DNA of 64,000 nt from Pyrenophora tritici-repentis (GCF_003171515.1 NC_089390.1:8436274-8500273), one strand, 5' to 3'; counted from the first letter of the stretch, positions 11,033 through 23,453 are shown. The notes: generated by a model from the letters alone, not told the origin. Numbers and translations: made by a program.

Positions 11033-11432
11033 GGTCAAGATGGGTGTCGCAGAAAAATCCGGGGGAGGGGGTCTTTTTTTCTCTCTTCGTCAAGTGCGGT
11101 ACATGTATATGTGATCGAGTGTGCTGTGCTATGCGGTAAGACGTTGCCCACCTGGCTTGTTTTGGTTGCTGTGTAAACAACACACGCATGCTAGCGGCCA
11201 TGGGGAATCTTGCGCCCCACATGCACGCACGTGCCGACGTGACTTTTGGCGCTAGTGAACTTTTTGTGCCAATGCGACTTCCATCTTTCTGCTTCACTGT
11301 CGCCTTTCCCTTTCACTTTCACGCTTCACCACTTCTGTCTGGAACTATAGCGACTACTAACGCTCAACTATCGCGCACGAACTATGAGTCCATCTCCCAG
11401 CGCTGCTACGGATCGAAAACCATACGAGCCAG
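11033..11432. promoter_or_regulatory. shared upstream region of spc25 and rrn6-like gene
   Basis: These 400 bp separate two divergent starts. There are C/T-rich tracts (for example 11280-11340, upstream of rrn6) and a poly-T run near 11075. No specific factor site can be assigned by eye. Confidence 0.5.
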
Positions 11433-14327
11433 ATGGCTGATAAACCTCTCGAAGATGGGAACTCGGGCCGTCCTGGTATAGCGAGCTACGATGTGGACAA
11501 TAGGGAATGGGTTTTTCCCAGATACTTTGCGGCCCTGCAGTTGAAGCAAATTCGCCCCGTTACCGACAAACATACTGCCACCTCACTTGCGACAACACCA
11601 GCTCGATTCCCACTTCCAACAACCCATGCGAAACGTTCAAAGACCAAACAGCGCACAGGCGTACGGAAACGCATCAAAGGCCTAGTTAAAACAGACCCTG
11701 TTCTTTGTGCATCCCTCGGCCTTCTTCCCGACTTGGACCTGTCATCCGCTGCTGTCTCCTCAGCCCGCGACCCTCTCGTTGGCAACTTATTATCCTTTGG
11801 CTCCATCACGCTTGGGAACAGGTACGAGACACCCCGAAGAGTCGCCGCGCTGGCTACAGGAGAAGCGGGCAACATTCTACAGCTGGCCATTGTCAATAAA
11901 GAGATATACGACTGGGGCCAGGCAAAGAAGACATGGGTCGACGGTCCAACGCTGAAAGAGGCACCCCTCGGATATTGGAACGAGGATGCTGCGCCTATAC
12001 AACAGATATGCTTTGCCCAGTCGGAAGACAGGAGCTGTTTACTTGCTGTGCGGCTCCCTACACGCACAGTCCTGTTGCGCCCTTTGTACCACCGCCAGGT
12101 GCGCACGACTCCCTCCTCATCCTTCTACGATCTCCCTAAATCTGTGATTGAACCACACCCGGTACTCACTATACACCACAAGGAAACTGGCGGATCTCCT
12201 CACGTCGACTTCGCTTTCAACCCGGACAATCAGCTACAATTTGCTCTCGCTCATCAGGACCACACATGGAGCGTATGGAATATGCATCATCCGCGCAAGG
12301 GTGACAAATACTCTCCTTCTCGTTTGGCCCGAGGGCGAATCAACAAGCTCAAAGATAATGATGTCGCTCGTCAAGATGAGTGGGCAAGGATACTCTGGGT
12401 GGCCAATCCACATACCCTGCTGGTTTGTAACCGGCGTCATCTGGGGATCATTAGTATCAAAACTAGGCCACATTTCTACCGCCCTTACTCGGGTATCTTC
12501 AGTGAGAAGCAATCCGAAGACTGGATTCTTGACGTCAAGAGGCATCCCAAAGATACATGTCAATTCTTCGTTTTGACCTCATCTCTGCTCATTCTGATGG
12601 CGGTCACGACTTCAAGCGGCGCTGATACGGGTGCTGATGAAGCAGTGGTGACAACGCTGCAATCTTGGAAGCATTGCAGGGACGCAAAAGACTTCACTCT
12701 TCAAATTCAAGTCCAACTGGTATCAGACACAGAGTCATTTGTAATTGTTTACTCTACGCTGAACACACGCATCCAAGTATACAGCTACAGCAAGAGTTCA
12801 TCGAGCTCTCCGGCCCTTGTTGCGTGCTCTGATCCCAGCCTACTCAGCCTAGGCCTTGATGAATCTATAAGAATCAACACAATCCACACAGAGACTATGC
12901 AGCAGGAAGGCGTGCAAAACGACGTCAATTTCTTCCGCTTGTTTGTAACGCTGTCTGATGGGGATATGCAAGAGTTGGTCGTGTGTTCCTCTTCCTTGGA
13001 GGCCACTGGGAGCTACCAAGTAATCATGGACTTTAAGAAAAGCACCATAAAGCATCCCAGAGCTGGCAATTCGAAGAAGGATATAGTCCATGTGGAGGAT
13101 GATTTCATTGTCCCCAATCGATTGGCTTTCGCAGGTGCTCCCCGCGCTAAAATCACCTCGCAACTGCCAAGATTACTCCCCCCTTTGGAAATTGTCGTTC
13201 GGCGACACTTCCGGCGTCACGAAACAAGGAGAAGAATTGGTCGATCTTTAGTCATGGCCCATAGGGTATTTGATGGGGTTGATGTTGTTGAAACTGCCAG
13301 TGAGGTGCGGCAGATGCTTACCCACGGCCTTGATGTCATATCTACACCCTTCCGCACCTTGTAAGTAAGCTCCAAGAGTACTATATGCAATGCTAATTTC
13401 TACAGGATGGAGCATGCAAACATGAAAGTTATTTTCTTCGATTTCGGCGAGGCATCATCAGGAATAGAAGAGCTCTTTTCTTTGCAGAACCGCCATGCAA
13501 CTGCGGAAATTCGACACATCGCATCTGGGAGCCGGCTTGAGCTTTCAAAACAAGGCAATACCACTCCATCAGATGTCTACGACGATATAGTCGAAAAATG
13601 GGTCACGCCTCTGTCACCAAAAATTGCAGTCCGCGTTCGACTCGCGAATGAACGTCTCGCTCAACAGATCGCAATGGAATTGGTACTTTCAAGTACTCGC
13701 GTACGAGAACATGGAGTCGATGACCAGATCATTGGTCCTCAATCACAAGACTCTGTTTTCCATTCTTCCTCGCAGTTCTTTTCCTCTCAACCGCTACCAA
13801 CGCCCCCTCTGTCATCCTTCTCAGGGTCGTCACCGCCCATGCCACCTTCCACAACATCGAACCTGTCAGGCACTCTTACGCGCCTGGGGATGCATCTATC
13901 GCTTCGAGAATCGTCTCAAACCTTAGCGAGCATCGCCAGCAGCAACCCCCGAGTTCTCGCGCGTTGGCAACCGGGAAATGACGTACGTACCTTCATTTGG
14001 GCCGAATCTGATGTTCAGCTCGAGGCGATCCAGAAACAGCGCAAGAAGATAGAGCGCAGAGAGAAGCGTCAGCAGCGTAAAACCGAGCGGATGCGACTCA
14101 AGGATATGAGTCAATTTGTCAGCTTCCCGCAGAGTTCTCCCGGACCCATGCTGGGTAACATGGGTAGTAGTAGTCAGATACTGAGTCAGAGTCAAAGTCA
14201 AAGCCAAAGCCAGTTGTCAAGCCAAAATGACGGCTTCATGATACCGCACAGTCAAGTTGAGCGGGGGAAATTTGGTGGGAGGTTGGAAAAGAAGAAGAAG
14301 AAGAAGACGAGGATAAGTGGATTCTAG
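11433..14327 (+). CDS. rrn6: RNA polymerase I-specific initiation factor, Rrn6-like
   Basis: Exons 11433-13360 and 13406-14327 give 949 aa; the 45-nt intron (GTAAGT...TACAG) joins in phase 2. Rrn6 is the beta-propeller subunit of the core factor that loads Pol I at the rDNA promoter. The first ~600 residues have WD-type repeat character (DYDVDNREW, VDFAFNPDNQLQFALAHQDHTWSVW, ILWVANPHTLLVCNRRHLGII). A helical part follows, then a low-complexity Ser/Pro region, a (SQ)n tract near 14180-14220, and a basic tail rich in lysine (KKKKKKTRISGF). Fungal Rrn6 proteins share this architecture and lysine-rich end. Identification is by architecture and recalled similarity, not by a catalytic motif. Confidence 0.8.
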
Positions 14328-14600
14328 GACGCTCATGTATACGGGATGTCACGGAAATGACCAATGGGTGTTCGCGTGACAGCCTGTATAGTCAATGTCG
14401 TCATAGGACAGCGACCCTCTTCCCCGAGAAGTGGGGTGGGAGGGGTAGCTTCCCTAGAGAGCCGATATCATGTTAGCCCATTGCCGGATCCGACCTCAAA
14501 TACTTCTGAACGTCTAAAATTTACTTCAACTCAAACCCCTTCGGTTTTCTTTGTCACCACTTCACCGTACCTCTTCGATTGACAATATTGCTTCTCCAGA
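14328..14600. other. intergenic, 273 bp, tandem genes
   Basis: This is the 3' end of the rrn6-like gene and the promoter of the DUF3237 gene. A C/T-rich run precedes the downstream start, as is common for fungal promoters. Confidence 0.45.
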
Positions 14601-15226
14601 ATGGCCGGCTTCCCCTCCCTCCAGCCCGCGTTCACAGTCCGCGTCAACATTGATGCACCGATGCAAGTTGGGGGTCAATCAGGCCCCGGGCTGGTCATCG
14701 TGCCCATGGTTAGTGGAACGGTAAAGAGTGAAAGGGGTTTTGAACCAAAGCTAGACGGGGAACTGTATGTCTATTCGACTAGAAGGTAAAAGTATACTGT
14801 GAATACTGATACCAACACAGACATGGCGTAGGATATGACTACATCCATAACGATACGAATGGAGGCAACATGCGATTAGACGTCCGCTCGCAAGTCAAGT
14901 ATGTAGACAACCTATCTTCTCCTGTATACCCCCTCCCTTTTGTGCGTCCCCGTTCTTAGAGAATAAATAGAACCGACGATGGCACTATTCTGGCCATGTA
15001 CTACAAAGGCACCGTTGCTCTCACACCCGGCGTCGTCGCTATGTTGTCTGGTAGCCCCGATGCAAAGACCACGGACTACGGTGACTCGTTTGTAACGTTT
15101 TCGTTTGAGACGGGGAGTGATAAGTATAAGGATTTGCAAAATGGGACATATGTTGCTGCGGGGCACTTTGTTAAAGAGGGCGATGGGGTGATTGTTGAGT
15201 ACAAGGTTAGTAAGGCTATTGTCTGA
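14601..15226 (+). CDS. DUF3237 family protein
   Basis: Exons 14601-14764, 14821-14898 and 14971-15226 give 165 aa. The family is a small beta-barrel domain found in bacteria and fungi with no settled function. The visible pattern is LQPAFTVRVNIDAPMQVG, then GPGLVIVPMVSGTV, GVGYDYIHNDTNGGNMRLDVR, TDDGTILAMYYKG, and YVAAGHFVKEGDGVIVEYKV at the end; this order is typical. Both introns (56 and 72 nt) fit GT-AG rules and keep phase 2 throughout. No signal peptide or membrane segment is seen, so it is probably cytosolic. Confidence 0.85.
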
Positions 15227-16485
15227 GAAAAAACAGGCATGGAGATAGTGGACGGTGGACATTGGGTAGCGTGAAATGGAAAAGGTAATTCTGTTTTACA
15301 TGTGTTCCTCTGTCCCAAGATGCGTCAATTCTTGCTGGGTATCTTTCAGTGGTATACCGAAGGGAATATCACATGTTGAACATGGATCGGTTACACAAGA
15401 AGACCTTTACCGCTTCAAGTACAGGGCGCATTGGCTCTTTCCCAATGTGTCGAAGTTTGTCCTTGAATTGCTTTTGTTTACTACCGATATATTCCACCGC
15501 AGACTGACTAGTATAGCGCACACGTGACAGGAGCAAGAAATGTGACCAGTAATGGCGAGCATGTGGCGAAAACGCCTGAACTGATACCGGAATGAGATCC
15601 CCCTTCCCCCCTTTTTCGCAGATAGGCGATCGGGTCTTTGGGCCGATGGGCAAGAGGAAAAGATGGGGGTATGGGGAAGGGTAGCAGAAAAATAAAGGAA
15701 GAAGAAAAGAGGGGAACGATGGATAGGGGGTGCCGGTGGGGGCGCAATAGTTTGTTATTCATCATGCTCGTCGTACGGAGGGATTGACACCGCCTCATTT
15801 GGATAAGACGTGGTTTGCATGTGATTGTGATAGCCGACCAGAGCCACATGTATTCTGGTGGGATAGATCCGCGGAACGGGGTTTGAGATCAACGCTGCAA
15901 GCTGAATGAAACTTGGCGCGCTACGGGAACTGATTACAAGGATTTGCATTGTATGTGGGTATTGACATTACCATCTTGGTATCGCTATAAGAAACACACA
16001 TTACCACATTGGTAATCTAAAGACTAGAGCAAGTACGGTTAGAGGGGTCGGTAGAATAGACATTACCGTTACCGAAGCCATGTACATCAGCGGAGCAAGG
16101 GAAAATAGAAAGAGAGACATGATACAACGCCTGCAGGTGATGCGAGAATTGTGATATGTGAAAGCTGATGCATATTTAGCATGAGAATCCTGCCCGCCAA
16201 CTGTGAAAACAAAAGAAAGAGTCTTGGTGTTGAATGTTGATGATGGTATTGGTGGTGGCAAAAAGAGAAATGGTGATGGAAAGCCTAACGTAGAAGCCGA
16301 GTCATGAACACATTGGGATGCCGATAATCGAGTGTACCCGATCCGGTTGTGCTTCGCTTCGCATTCTTTTGTATTTGTACGTGGCGTGTTTGTGGAACAG
16401 TGGCGTGCTACTCATAGATAGCGATTCGATAGACCGACACGTGAAACTTAACGTCCGCGTCTCAAATTCAGGCTACCAATCATGC
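15227..16485. other. intergenic, 1.26 kb between convergent genes
   Basis: No gene is supported; reading frames are short and overlap in both directions. The notable content is a pair of short palindromes (TACCA, 3 nt, TGGTA) at 15969-15981 and 16002-16014. Purine-rich tracts lie at about 15650-15730. Confidence 0.5.
15969..16014. repeat. two spaced palindromes TACCA-N3-TGGTA
   Basis: Perfect 5+5 bp dyads with a 3-nt centre occur at 15969-15981 and 16002-16014, 33 bp apart. A related CATTACCGTTACC lies at 16061-16073. They sit in the 3' intergenic space between the DUF3237 gene and TSC1. Function is unknown. Confidence 0.5.
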
Positions 16486-19400
16486 TTACATGATGCCTTT
16501 CAAGCCACGAAAGCCACCAGTTTTAGTCGACGTCTGCTTTTTTTGTTCCTTCTCTTTGATCTTTTTGCTCATGTTCTGCGCCCCGCCTGTTGTCACTGCG
16601 TCAGTCTCCAGTCTATCGTGCCGAGGGAGATAGTACTCACCACGGCCGTATATTCGCACTTCGGGCTTTGTTCCTGTCTTGTCTTTTCGATCGCCCCTGC
16701 TCGAACTGCCGTCTGTGTCATTTGAGTAGCTGCTTTTACCGCTCGATTGGGCTTGTTGGACCTGCAGTTGGTTGGCGTCGTGGTTTGCGCTGTACTCGGG
16801 CCCGTAGCCGCCGCCGAAACCGGGGTACGGTGATGGCCCGGCCTGGGAGCGTTGGAATTTGTTTTGTTGGAGCGAGTCGAGACGAGCAGGTCCAGCTGGT
16901 GGTACAGCTGATGTGGGACTGTGTGTCGATTCGGGGGAGCGGTGTTCGGGGTAGTAATCCTGCTCATCGATCTGTGACGATTCTGTCGAGAGAGGCGCAA
17001 AGTATCTCGAAGTGTAGTTGGGGTGTCGTGCAGTGGAGTTGCGGTTCGCTTGCAATGTGCCAAAGTCCATCTGGCTAGTCTTGTCTCGAGAATAGAGCTG
17101 CCCCATGCCAGCCTGCAGCTCGCCTTCAAGTTCTTGACATTTCAACTGCAGCTCCGTGTGCTGTTCAAGAAGGCGGTAATGGGTCTTCTTCATTTGCTGA
17201 AGTTTGGCGTTGCTCGCTGCAAGTGCTGAGTCGAGCATCTGCTGGACCGAAGACGGAAGCTGCCCAGGTTTACTCGTGTTTCTGTCTGACATCTGCAGTC
17301 GCGTCTCAAGCTCCATGATCCGACGCTCATAGGCCTTGATTGAACGATCGCGTTCTTGCTCGCGACTATTCAACCGCATATTCACAATCTCCAGATCATT
17401 CCGCAAGTCGTTCCGCTCCTGCATGAAAATGTGCAGCTCTTTCCTCTGGTCCTCGAATGCCATGATCTTGTCTTGCGCAGCTTCAAGCTCGCGTCGAAGG
17501 TCGCTGTAGTCTTCCAACTCGTATTCCAGCGCCTTTGTTCGCTGCTGAGCCTTGATTTGTTCTGCTTCCGCCCTTTCCACGATCTTCTTGAGCTCCTCAT
17601 AGTCAGCTTGCGTCTTCTGCAACTCGAATCGCAAACCGCCCTCATCGCTATGCCATGTTTTCTCGCTCTCCTTGTAGGACCGCACCTTTGCGTTTAGCTC
17701 GCCCTCCCACTTCTTTGACTGACTCCGACTTGTAAGGGTCTCCTTCTTTAGCTGGGCGTACAGTTCGTTTGCCTTGGCAAGGCGGGCCTTTAGGGTCTTG
17801 TTAGTGTTGATCAAATTCTGTGTCTCTGCTTCAGCCGTTGCTTCCTTGATATGTTTCCGCTGGAGCTGTCCAATGTGGGAAAGATGCTGCAACTTGAGAT
17901 AGCGTTCAAAGTTTAGATCATTCCTGAGCAGCATGATCTCTCTTTGCAGGGAGGCCATTGTGGAATTCTGAAAGTCGCCTTGGGTAGACTGGTTCGGCCC
18001 AGCGATTGACTGCGCAAAACTCTCCAAATTTGGCTGCTGCGTTGGGGATCGCTGGTGAGGGATTGTGAGTGAAGTGGGCAAATCCGGCTTCCTGGTGTCT
18101 TTCGTAGGCGGTAGTGTTGGGGAGTCCATGACGTCGCGACCTTTTAGCAAAGGAGAAGCCATGGATTTGACGGATACAGTAGACTTGAGTGACCTGCTAC
18201 TCGGCGGAAGTTCGAAGGCGTCAGGAACGTCTGGGATATCACCTGAAGGGACATTCATGGTTGATCGTGTGTTTCTCCAGCTTTCTTCTGGATCCTGCAC
18301 TGTGCTGTCATCTTGATCGTCCAAGGTAAATTGTGTTTGGATTGCTGGCACAGGTGGTAAGGCAGCGTTGGGCGGTGGTCCCGGGTCCTCCAAGGTCGAC
18401 GATACTGCTACACAAAGGTCCATGCACTCAATTACGACATCTGCGGGGTCACTCTTCAGCCATCTATTCTCAATCAGTTCTTCCTCGACCGTGGTGCTGA
18501 ACATGTTTGGGTGAAGTAGGTGAACCTGTCGATAGGGCTCTGTCCGGCTGTGAATCAGGCATTGGTCCAGGTCGAAATCGCGAGCGCCAGGAAAGTTGAG
18601 CGACTTGAGATACTTTCTAGGCTTTCGCACAAAGCTCATAAAGTTGAGCGGGAACAGTCCGTAAAGAAAGGTAAAGTAGTGCATGAGCGTGGGTGGTGGT
18701 GAGTCTGGATAGTCCATGGTGGGTTGTACTTGCTCCCAGGCCTGCTCGGGCTCGTCTTGCTCTTCATCCTCGTCTTCGCTGTCATCGTCTTGTATGTCGA
18801 CTTCGCCGGCCTTTTCATTGCCGGTGCCTAGTTTATCCCAACACAATATCCTGCAGTAGACAAGGAACAACTTCTCCAGATGGTGATCCGAGGTCAATGC
18901 TCCACATATGTGGGGTAGGAACATGATGAGAACGACAAGGGCGAGCTCGATGACGGTAGAAGAGTTGTCGATGAGTAGACATTTCTCGAGATGTTGTATG
19001 AGCGGGGTGTCGAGGACTAGGTGGAGGTGCGGCGGCTGCAGACGGACAAAAGCGCTTAGGAGGTTCAGTGCCTGGATGCGGTGTTGCTTCTGGACGAAGA
19101 GGGTGTCGAGTGTGAGAAGCAGTCGCTGAAAGGGTTAGCTTAGGGGTGGCGTATAACACGATGCGGTACCCACCTTGGGCATCTTTCGCCCGAAAGCCAG
19201 CAGGATGGATTCAAGCTCGCGGGCCACAAACTCATTCTCCGGGGACACGACATGGTCGGTCGAAGAAGGTACCGTGGTCCTCGCTAGGTATGTGTCCAGT
19301 ATCTTTTGGGTGAAGAGGGTGGATAAGCGGGCGTGCTCCCCATCTCTGTCCAGGTCTGGATCATAGACCAAGATGGTGTGCAGAAGAGCCCTGGCATCTT

Positions 19401-19725
19401 CAATCTCCGTCTTCTTGTGGCCTATGCCATCGATGATGGGCTTCAGGATCAGATTCCACCATGTCGTCAGGCGCACCTCTCCGGTTATGGCAGGACGCAG
19501 CAGTCTGAGGGTGGACAGGAAAGCGCCGCGCTTCTCGGCGTTATTCGCGACGTGGCGCCAGTAGAGGGCGTGGAGATCCTCGTGGAAGCGTTGCGAGTCG
19601 TGTTCATTGATGCCGTCATAACGCTCGAGGAAGGCTTCTATGGTTGCGCACAGCTCGAAGGGGAGGGGAGAGGGAAGGTCGGGTGCGGAAAAGGTCGTGT
19701 TGAGCGCCTTGAGCAACTCGCGCAT
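16486..19725 (-). CDS. tsc1: hamartin / tuberous sclerosis 1 homologue
   Basis: Exons 19174-19725, 16641-19125 and 16486-16586 give 1045 aa. Tsc1 with Tsc2 forms the GAP complex for Rheb and restrains TORC1. The N-terminal ~350 residues are alpha-helical (FVQKQHRIQALNLLSAF, YFTFLYGLFPLNFMSFVRKPRKYLKSL), as in the hamartin core. After a Ser/Pro-rich linker comes a long coiled coil (about residues 520-800), then a disordered tail ending GGFRGLKGIM. The last intron (16587-16640) is 54 nt, free of stops and in frame; I splice it because the donor is GTGAGT, there is a CTGAC branch point and the joined sequence reads YGRGGAQNMSKK. A tiny upstream exon may exist (see findings). Confidence 0.9.
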
Positions 19726-22236
19726 TGATCTGGAGGGCAGCGTCAGCCATGGCGTCAGGCAATGCTTGCTACGGCGTAGGCCTACCCAGACATGTCGATA
19801 TTGATATTGTGCTCCTTGTCCACTTGCGGGCTTGGAGAAGTTGTAGTGACTATAGACTATAGACTACCGACTACGGTTGTACTATGGCAGGCATTGGCGG
19901 GCAATTGTGCGCCAGGTCTACAGTATCGGTATGCAATCGTCTCAAGTAGAGCACCAGTCGTGTTCGCAGGCAATGGTCGACATGTCACTGCGCAGGCACG
20001 TCTGGTCTTCGGAAGAGCCAAAGCTTTTGGACCAGTCTGTTGGCGTGGGGTGACGTGACGGGTGAGAGAGAGAGCTCGAGCAGCGACGACAGCGACAGCG
20101 ACGTCGACCGGTAGAAGAGAAATTTCACTTGACTTGACTTGACTTGCCACACTGCTCACGCAAGCTTGGTGGTGCTTTTGGGGGCAGCATGCCCTCCCCA
20201 TATTTGGCACGCTATTGGACGTCGCACGTCGCCTTTTGCTCTTCGCACCGCCAAAAGAAATGCGCGCACGCGTCTTACGACCGGCAATGGCTATCCATAG
20301 GTAGGTACGCCCCTCCACGCCTGGTTGGGTTGGGGGTCCAAGTGGGCCCGGCCGCGGCGGCATAGGAAAGAACGACCCTGCACGTCGCCATAAACGGCAG
20401 GCTGCAACGACCGGCCGGATCCACCGTGCCTGCCTGCTCGCTTTTGGCTGTCGTCACACATCCCTGAAAGCACATCTCGTCCCATATTCCCCAATTGCGT
20501 GTCTAACAATCTCACGCCCTCTGCATCTGTGCGATAGAGTGCTGACAGGACTGTCCTGGCCGCATGCGGAAAAACTTATGCAACCCTATCCCTCTGATTC
20601 GCACTCCAGAAACAGTATAGTCATGTGCAGGGCGCTACAGACGGCGTATCATGAGCCTGCGAGGCCTGCCACCCATCACATTCCATCCTGCAATCCAACC
20701 TGTCAGCCACACCGTTATCTTACCGCAGCCCACGGCTTACACCACATCAAAATTGCCCAGCTATGGCCTACTAACTCTAGACTCAGGTCCCACACTAAGC
20801 TGCACGCGGCAGTTGTGTTCGCACATCTTGTCCGCTACTCCTTTACGTCTTACTCAATCTAACCACCCCCGACTCGACGGCATGAATATCTATGAGAGCT
20901 TCCATAAACAGAGCGTCGCCGCCGAGTCAGCCAAGTACGAGCAGACACCCCCTACCACGCCCAAAGCTTCACCAAAACCCGCCGAAAATTACTGTCATCC
21001 CAAGCCAAGCTACCTATCGCCAATCACCGGTTCCGAGAATACGGTACCTTTGGTCCATGCGGGGTGCCTGCATCTGCACGCGTGCATCCTGTGCCTCTCT
21101 CCATCCCATATCCGCTCTCTTATCACAAGGATGCCACTGTTTCGATCCATTTCGCTGACCATGTCTCACTCGTGGATTCGATTGTCATCTTGATGATATT
21201 CTTCTCGCCACACCCATCGCTAACCCCATCTCAACCCAGATGCGTATCAGAAGCTCTTCGTGACAATGTCAACCACCTCTTAACATCGCATATCCGATAC
21301 CTGCCGTAATCATCGACCTCGCTATCCAGACCCTCGGGAGATTCCACAAACCATGAATACGTGACGGACGAAGGTCCGGTGCATCCTGAGCGGGAACAGC
21401 CTGTACGCAATCTGGAACTCTTTGGGAGAAGTATTGGCACATGAAGCGTCTAGGCCTCAGAAGATCTTGAACACTTTTACTCGTTGTTTCCGAATATTGC
21501 CTATTTTTCCTCTCCCTCCTTCCCTTACAAGAACGTTAGCTCTGTGGTAGGTTCCCGCCGTCTTTGCCATCATAAGCATTACGTCACGTTGTACCGAACT
21601 TACAGACCAGTCTTCTCATCTCACGCACACCAACTTCATTGTAATCTAAATACATTAATGATATTTTTGGCGGGTTGGCTGACAACCTCTACGATTGTGT
21701 CTCGCCACGTAGCAACAACGGCTGCACACTCGTAATATCCGACAATGACGCGCATTTGACCGAGACGGGAGTATAGACGTAAATTGAACTGAAACAAGAC
21801 CTGTCACAAACGAATGCATCTCTATTCAGTTATGTAGCCTTCGCTTTCCTCCTGAATTTGACTGGGCTTTTGGGTGCAAGGAGGGGGTGGATGGTAGTAG
21901 TACTACAAAATGTTGTAATTCAGAAACCTACCTTTCCCCACCTTCCCCGTACCCGCTTCCGCTTCCGCCCTTGCCATGAGATTCGTGACAAAATATTTGA
22001 CAGTGACAGTGTGAGTGAGTCCTCAAGTTCCATTGCTAATAGCCGTGCCTGGCATCTACAGTTGTCTTCATATACGAGCGTGTCACCTAGGTTTGGTTCA
22101 TTCAGGTTCATTCCGTGTCTACCTGCACCCCTCCTCCTCATTCTCATTCTCATTCTCATCCAGTATTTCATCAGGCTCAAGCAGCTGCTACAAGCTTGGC
22201 TTGGTGTTTGTTGTTGTGGCAGTGTATATCCAGCCC
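19726..22236. other. intergenic, 2.5 kb upstream of tsc1
   Basis: No gene can be supported. Short tandem motifs occur: gactata near 19850-19870 and four CTTGA units near 20126-20150. A plus-strand frame at 20651-21193 (180 codons, true ATG) has Pro/Ser/Thr-rich content and no recognisable domain; it could hide part of a multi-exon gene, but I found no splice pattern that extends it convincingly. It is unusually long for this window's spacing and should contain the tsc1 promoter. Confidence 0.45.
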
Positions 22237-23238
22237 TCACTGAGCCGTCAGATTGGTGTTACATAGCTCACATCTATATGGCTTTGCTGCCTTGGCTGCA
22301 CCCGTACGACTTCTCGTCCAGTGTGAAGTCTTTTCGATTTCGAGCTTGTCTATGTGCCTCTGGGTGGAGTTATGCGATTTGAGCCTAGATGGTCTGTCGA
22401 AAGAAAAGTCGCAGATCTTGCATGCATGTTTCCCCATGTCTATATCGTGGCGTCTCTTCGCAGCTGCCAAATTTCGCGCCGCCCTGTATGCCCTAGGGTC
22501 GAGAGTCTTGATCACACCATACTTGGCAATCTTCTGAACACGGCGTTTTTCCCTGCTTGTTTTGCGCTTGGCCATGTCGTCGGCAGACGCGGAGTGGATT
22601 TTGGCGCCCCCACGGATTCCTTCGGTAAGGGCAGAGTTCCCACAAAGACCATGATACTCAAACGTATCAAGGGACCAACGGCAGATATTAGGCATTCCGT
22701 AGTCTTTGTTTCGATCGGCCATAGCCCAGAAGAGAATAGCAAAGGCCGCTTCCATAACGAGGTGAAGGGAGCGGAGTGGCAGTACGTCACCAAGGGGGCC
22801 TAGTGATGAAGACGCGAGAAGTCCTTTGTGTGTAATCTTGAAGCCTTCAGCCAGCGCGACTTCCATCTTGACTGATACTGCGGACAGACACTCGTAATGT
22901 AAAAATCGCGCATGAGTTCCATCTTGGCCGTCGGTCGCGGAACCGACATAGATCAACGGGGAAAGGCCAGGTTTCTCGAGCGTGACGACATAAACTCCCC
23001 AGCATCGTTCTTTGGGGTTCGGCAATGTCTTGAACCACGCAAAGGGCGGCGGGGTAGGAGAGTTGAGAACCTCGAATACGCCTGGAATGACGACGACAGA
23101 GAATTGGTTGTGAGCTGCTCCACTACCTTGAACGAAGGCAAGTAATCTGCGAATTTCGGGCTCTTCATGCTCGCGGGGGTGTTGGTCAGAAAGTTCCAAA
23201 AGAGCTTAGCAAAGTGTTCGTGGTCCTGGTCGCCAGTA

Positions 23239-23277
<39 letters not shown>

Positions 23278-23453
23278 TCTTCTTAGTCTTCGTAGTCGTC
23301 ATGATAATCTTCGTCATTAACATCATCGCTGTCAAAGCCGTCGTCGTCATAATCGTTGTTGCCGTTGTCATTATCCTCGTGAGCAGCCTTCATGGGACGA
23401 CCGCACGACTTGTGGCCTCTGGACGGGATTACCACTTTAGATAGGAAAGCCAT
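22237..23453 (-). pseudogene. broken GIY-YIG-like / C2H2 zinc-finger gene
   Basis: From the ATG at 23453, one frame reads MAFLSKVVIPSRGHKSCGR and an acidic region, meets a TAA at 23283-23285, and continues in the same frame through 12 Asp-coding triplets to KLFWNFLTNTPASMKSPKFADYLPSF. Near 23101-23120 the sensible reading shifts by one base, from EQLTTN to QFSVVVIPGVFEVL. The second part holds GVYVV...LIYVGSAT...ARF (GIY-YIG-like core), a basic region, one complete C2H2 finger (C-x2-C-x12-H-x5-H) and a second finger cut off after its two cysteines. The second part has no upstream ATG of its own. No GT-AG intron I tried repairs both lesions. Sequencing error remains possible. Confidence 0.6.
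23241..23276. repeat. trinucleotide repeat (GTC)12
   Basis: Twelve perfect GTC units on the plus strand encode poly-Asp on the minus strand, inside the acidic region of the broken zinc-finger gene. Such tracts change length easily. Confidence 0.9.

Noticed and set aside
20651..21193. A 180-codon plus-strand frame upstream of tsc1
   Set aside because: It has an ATG but only Pro/Ser/Thr-rich text with no recognisable domain or convincing exons; kept only as a note in the gap entry.
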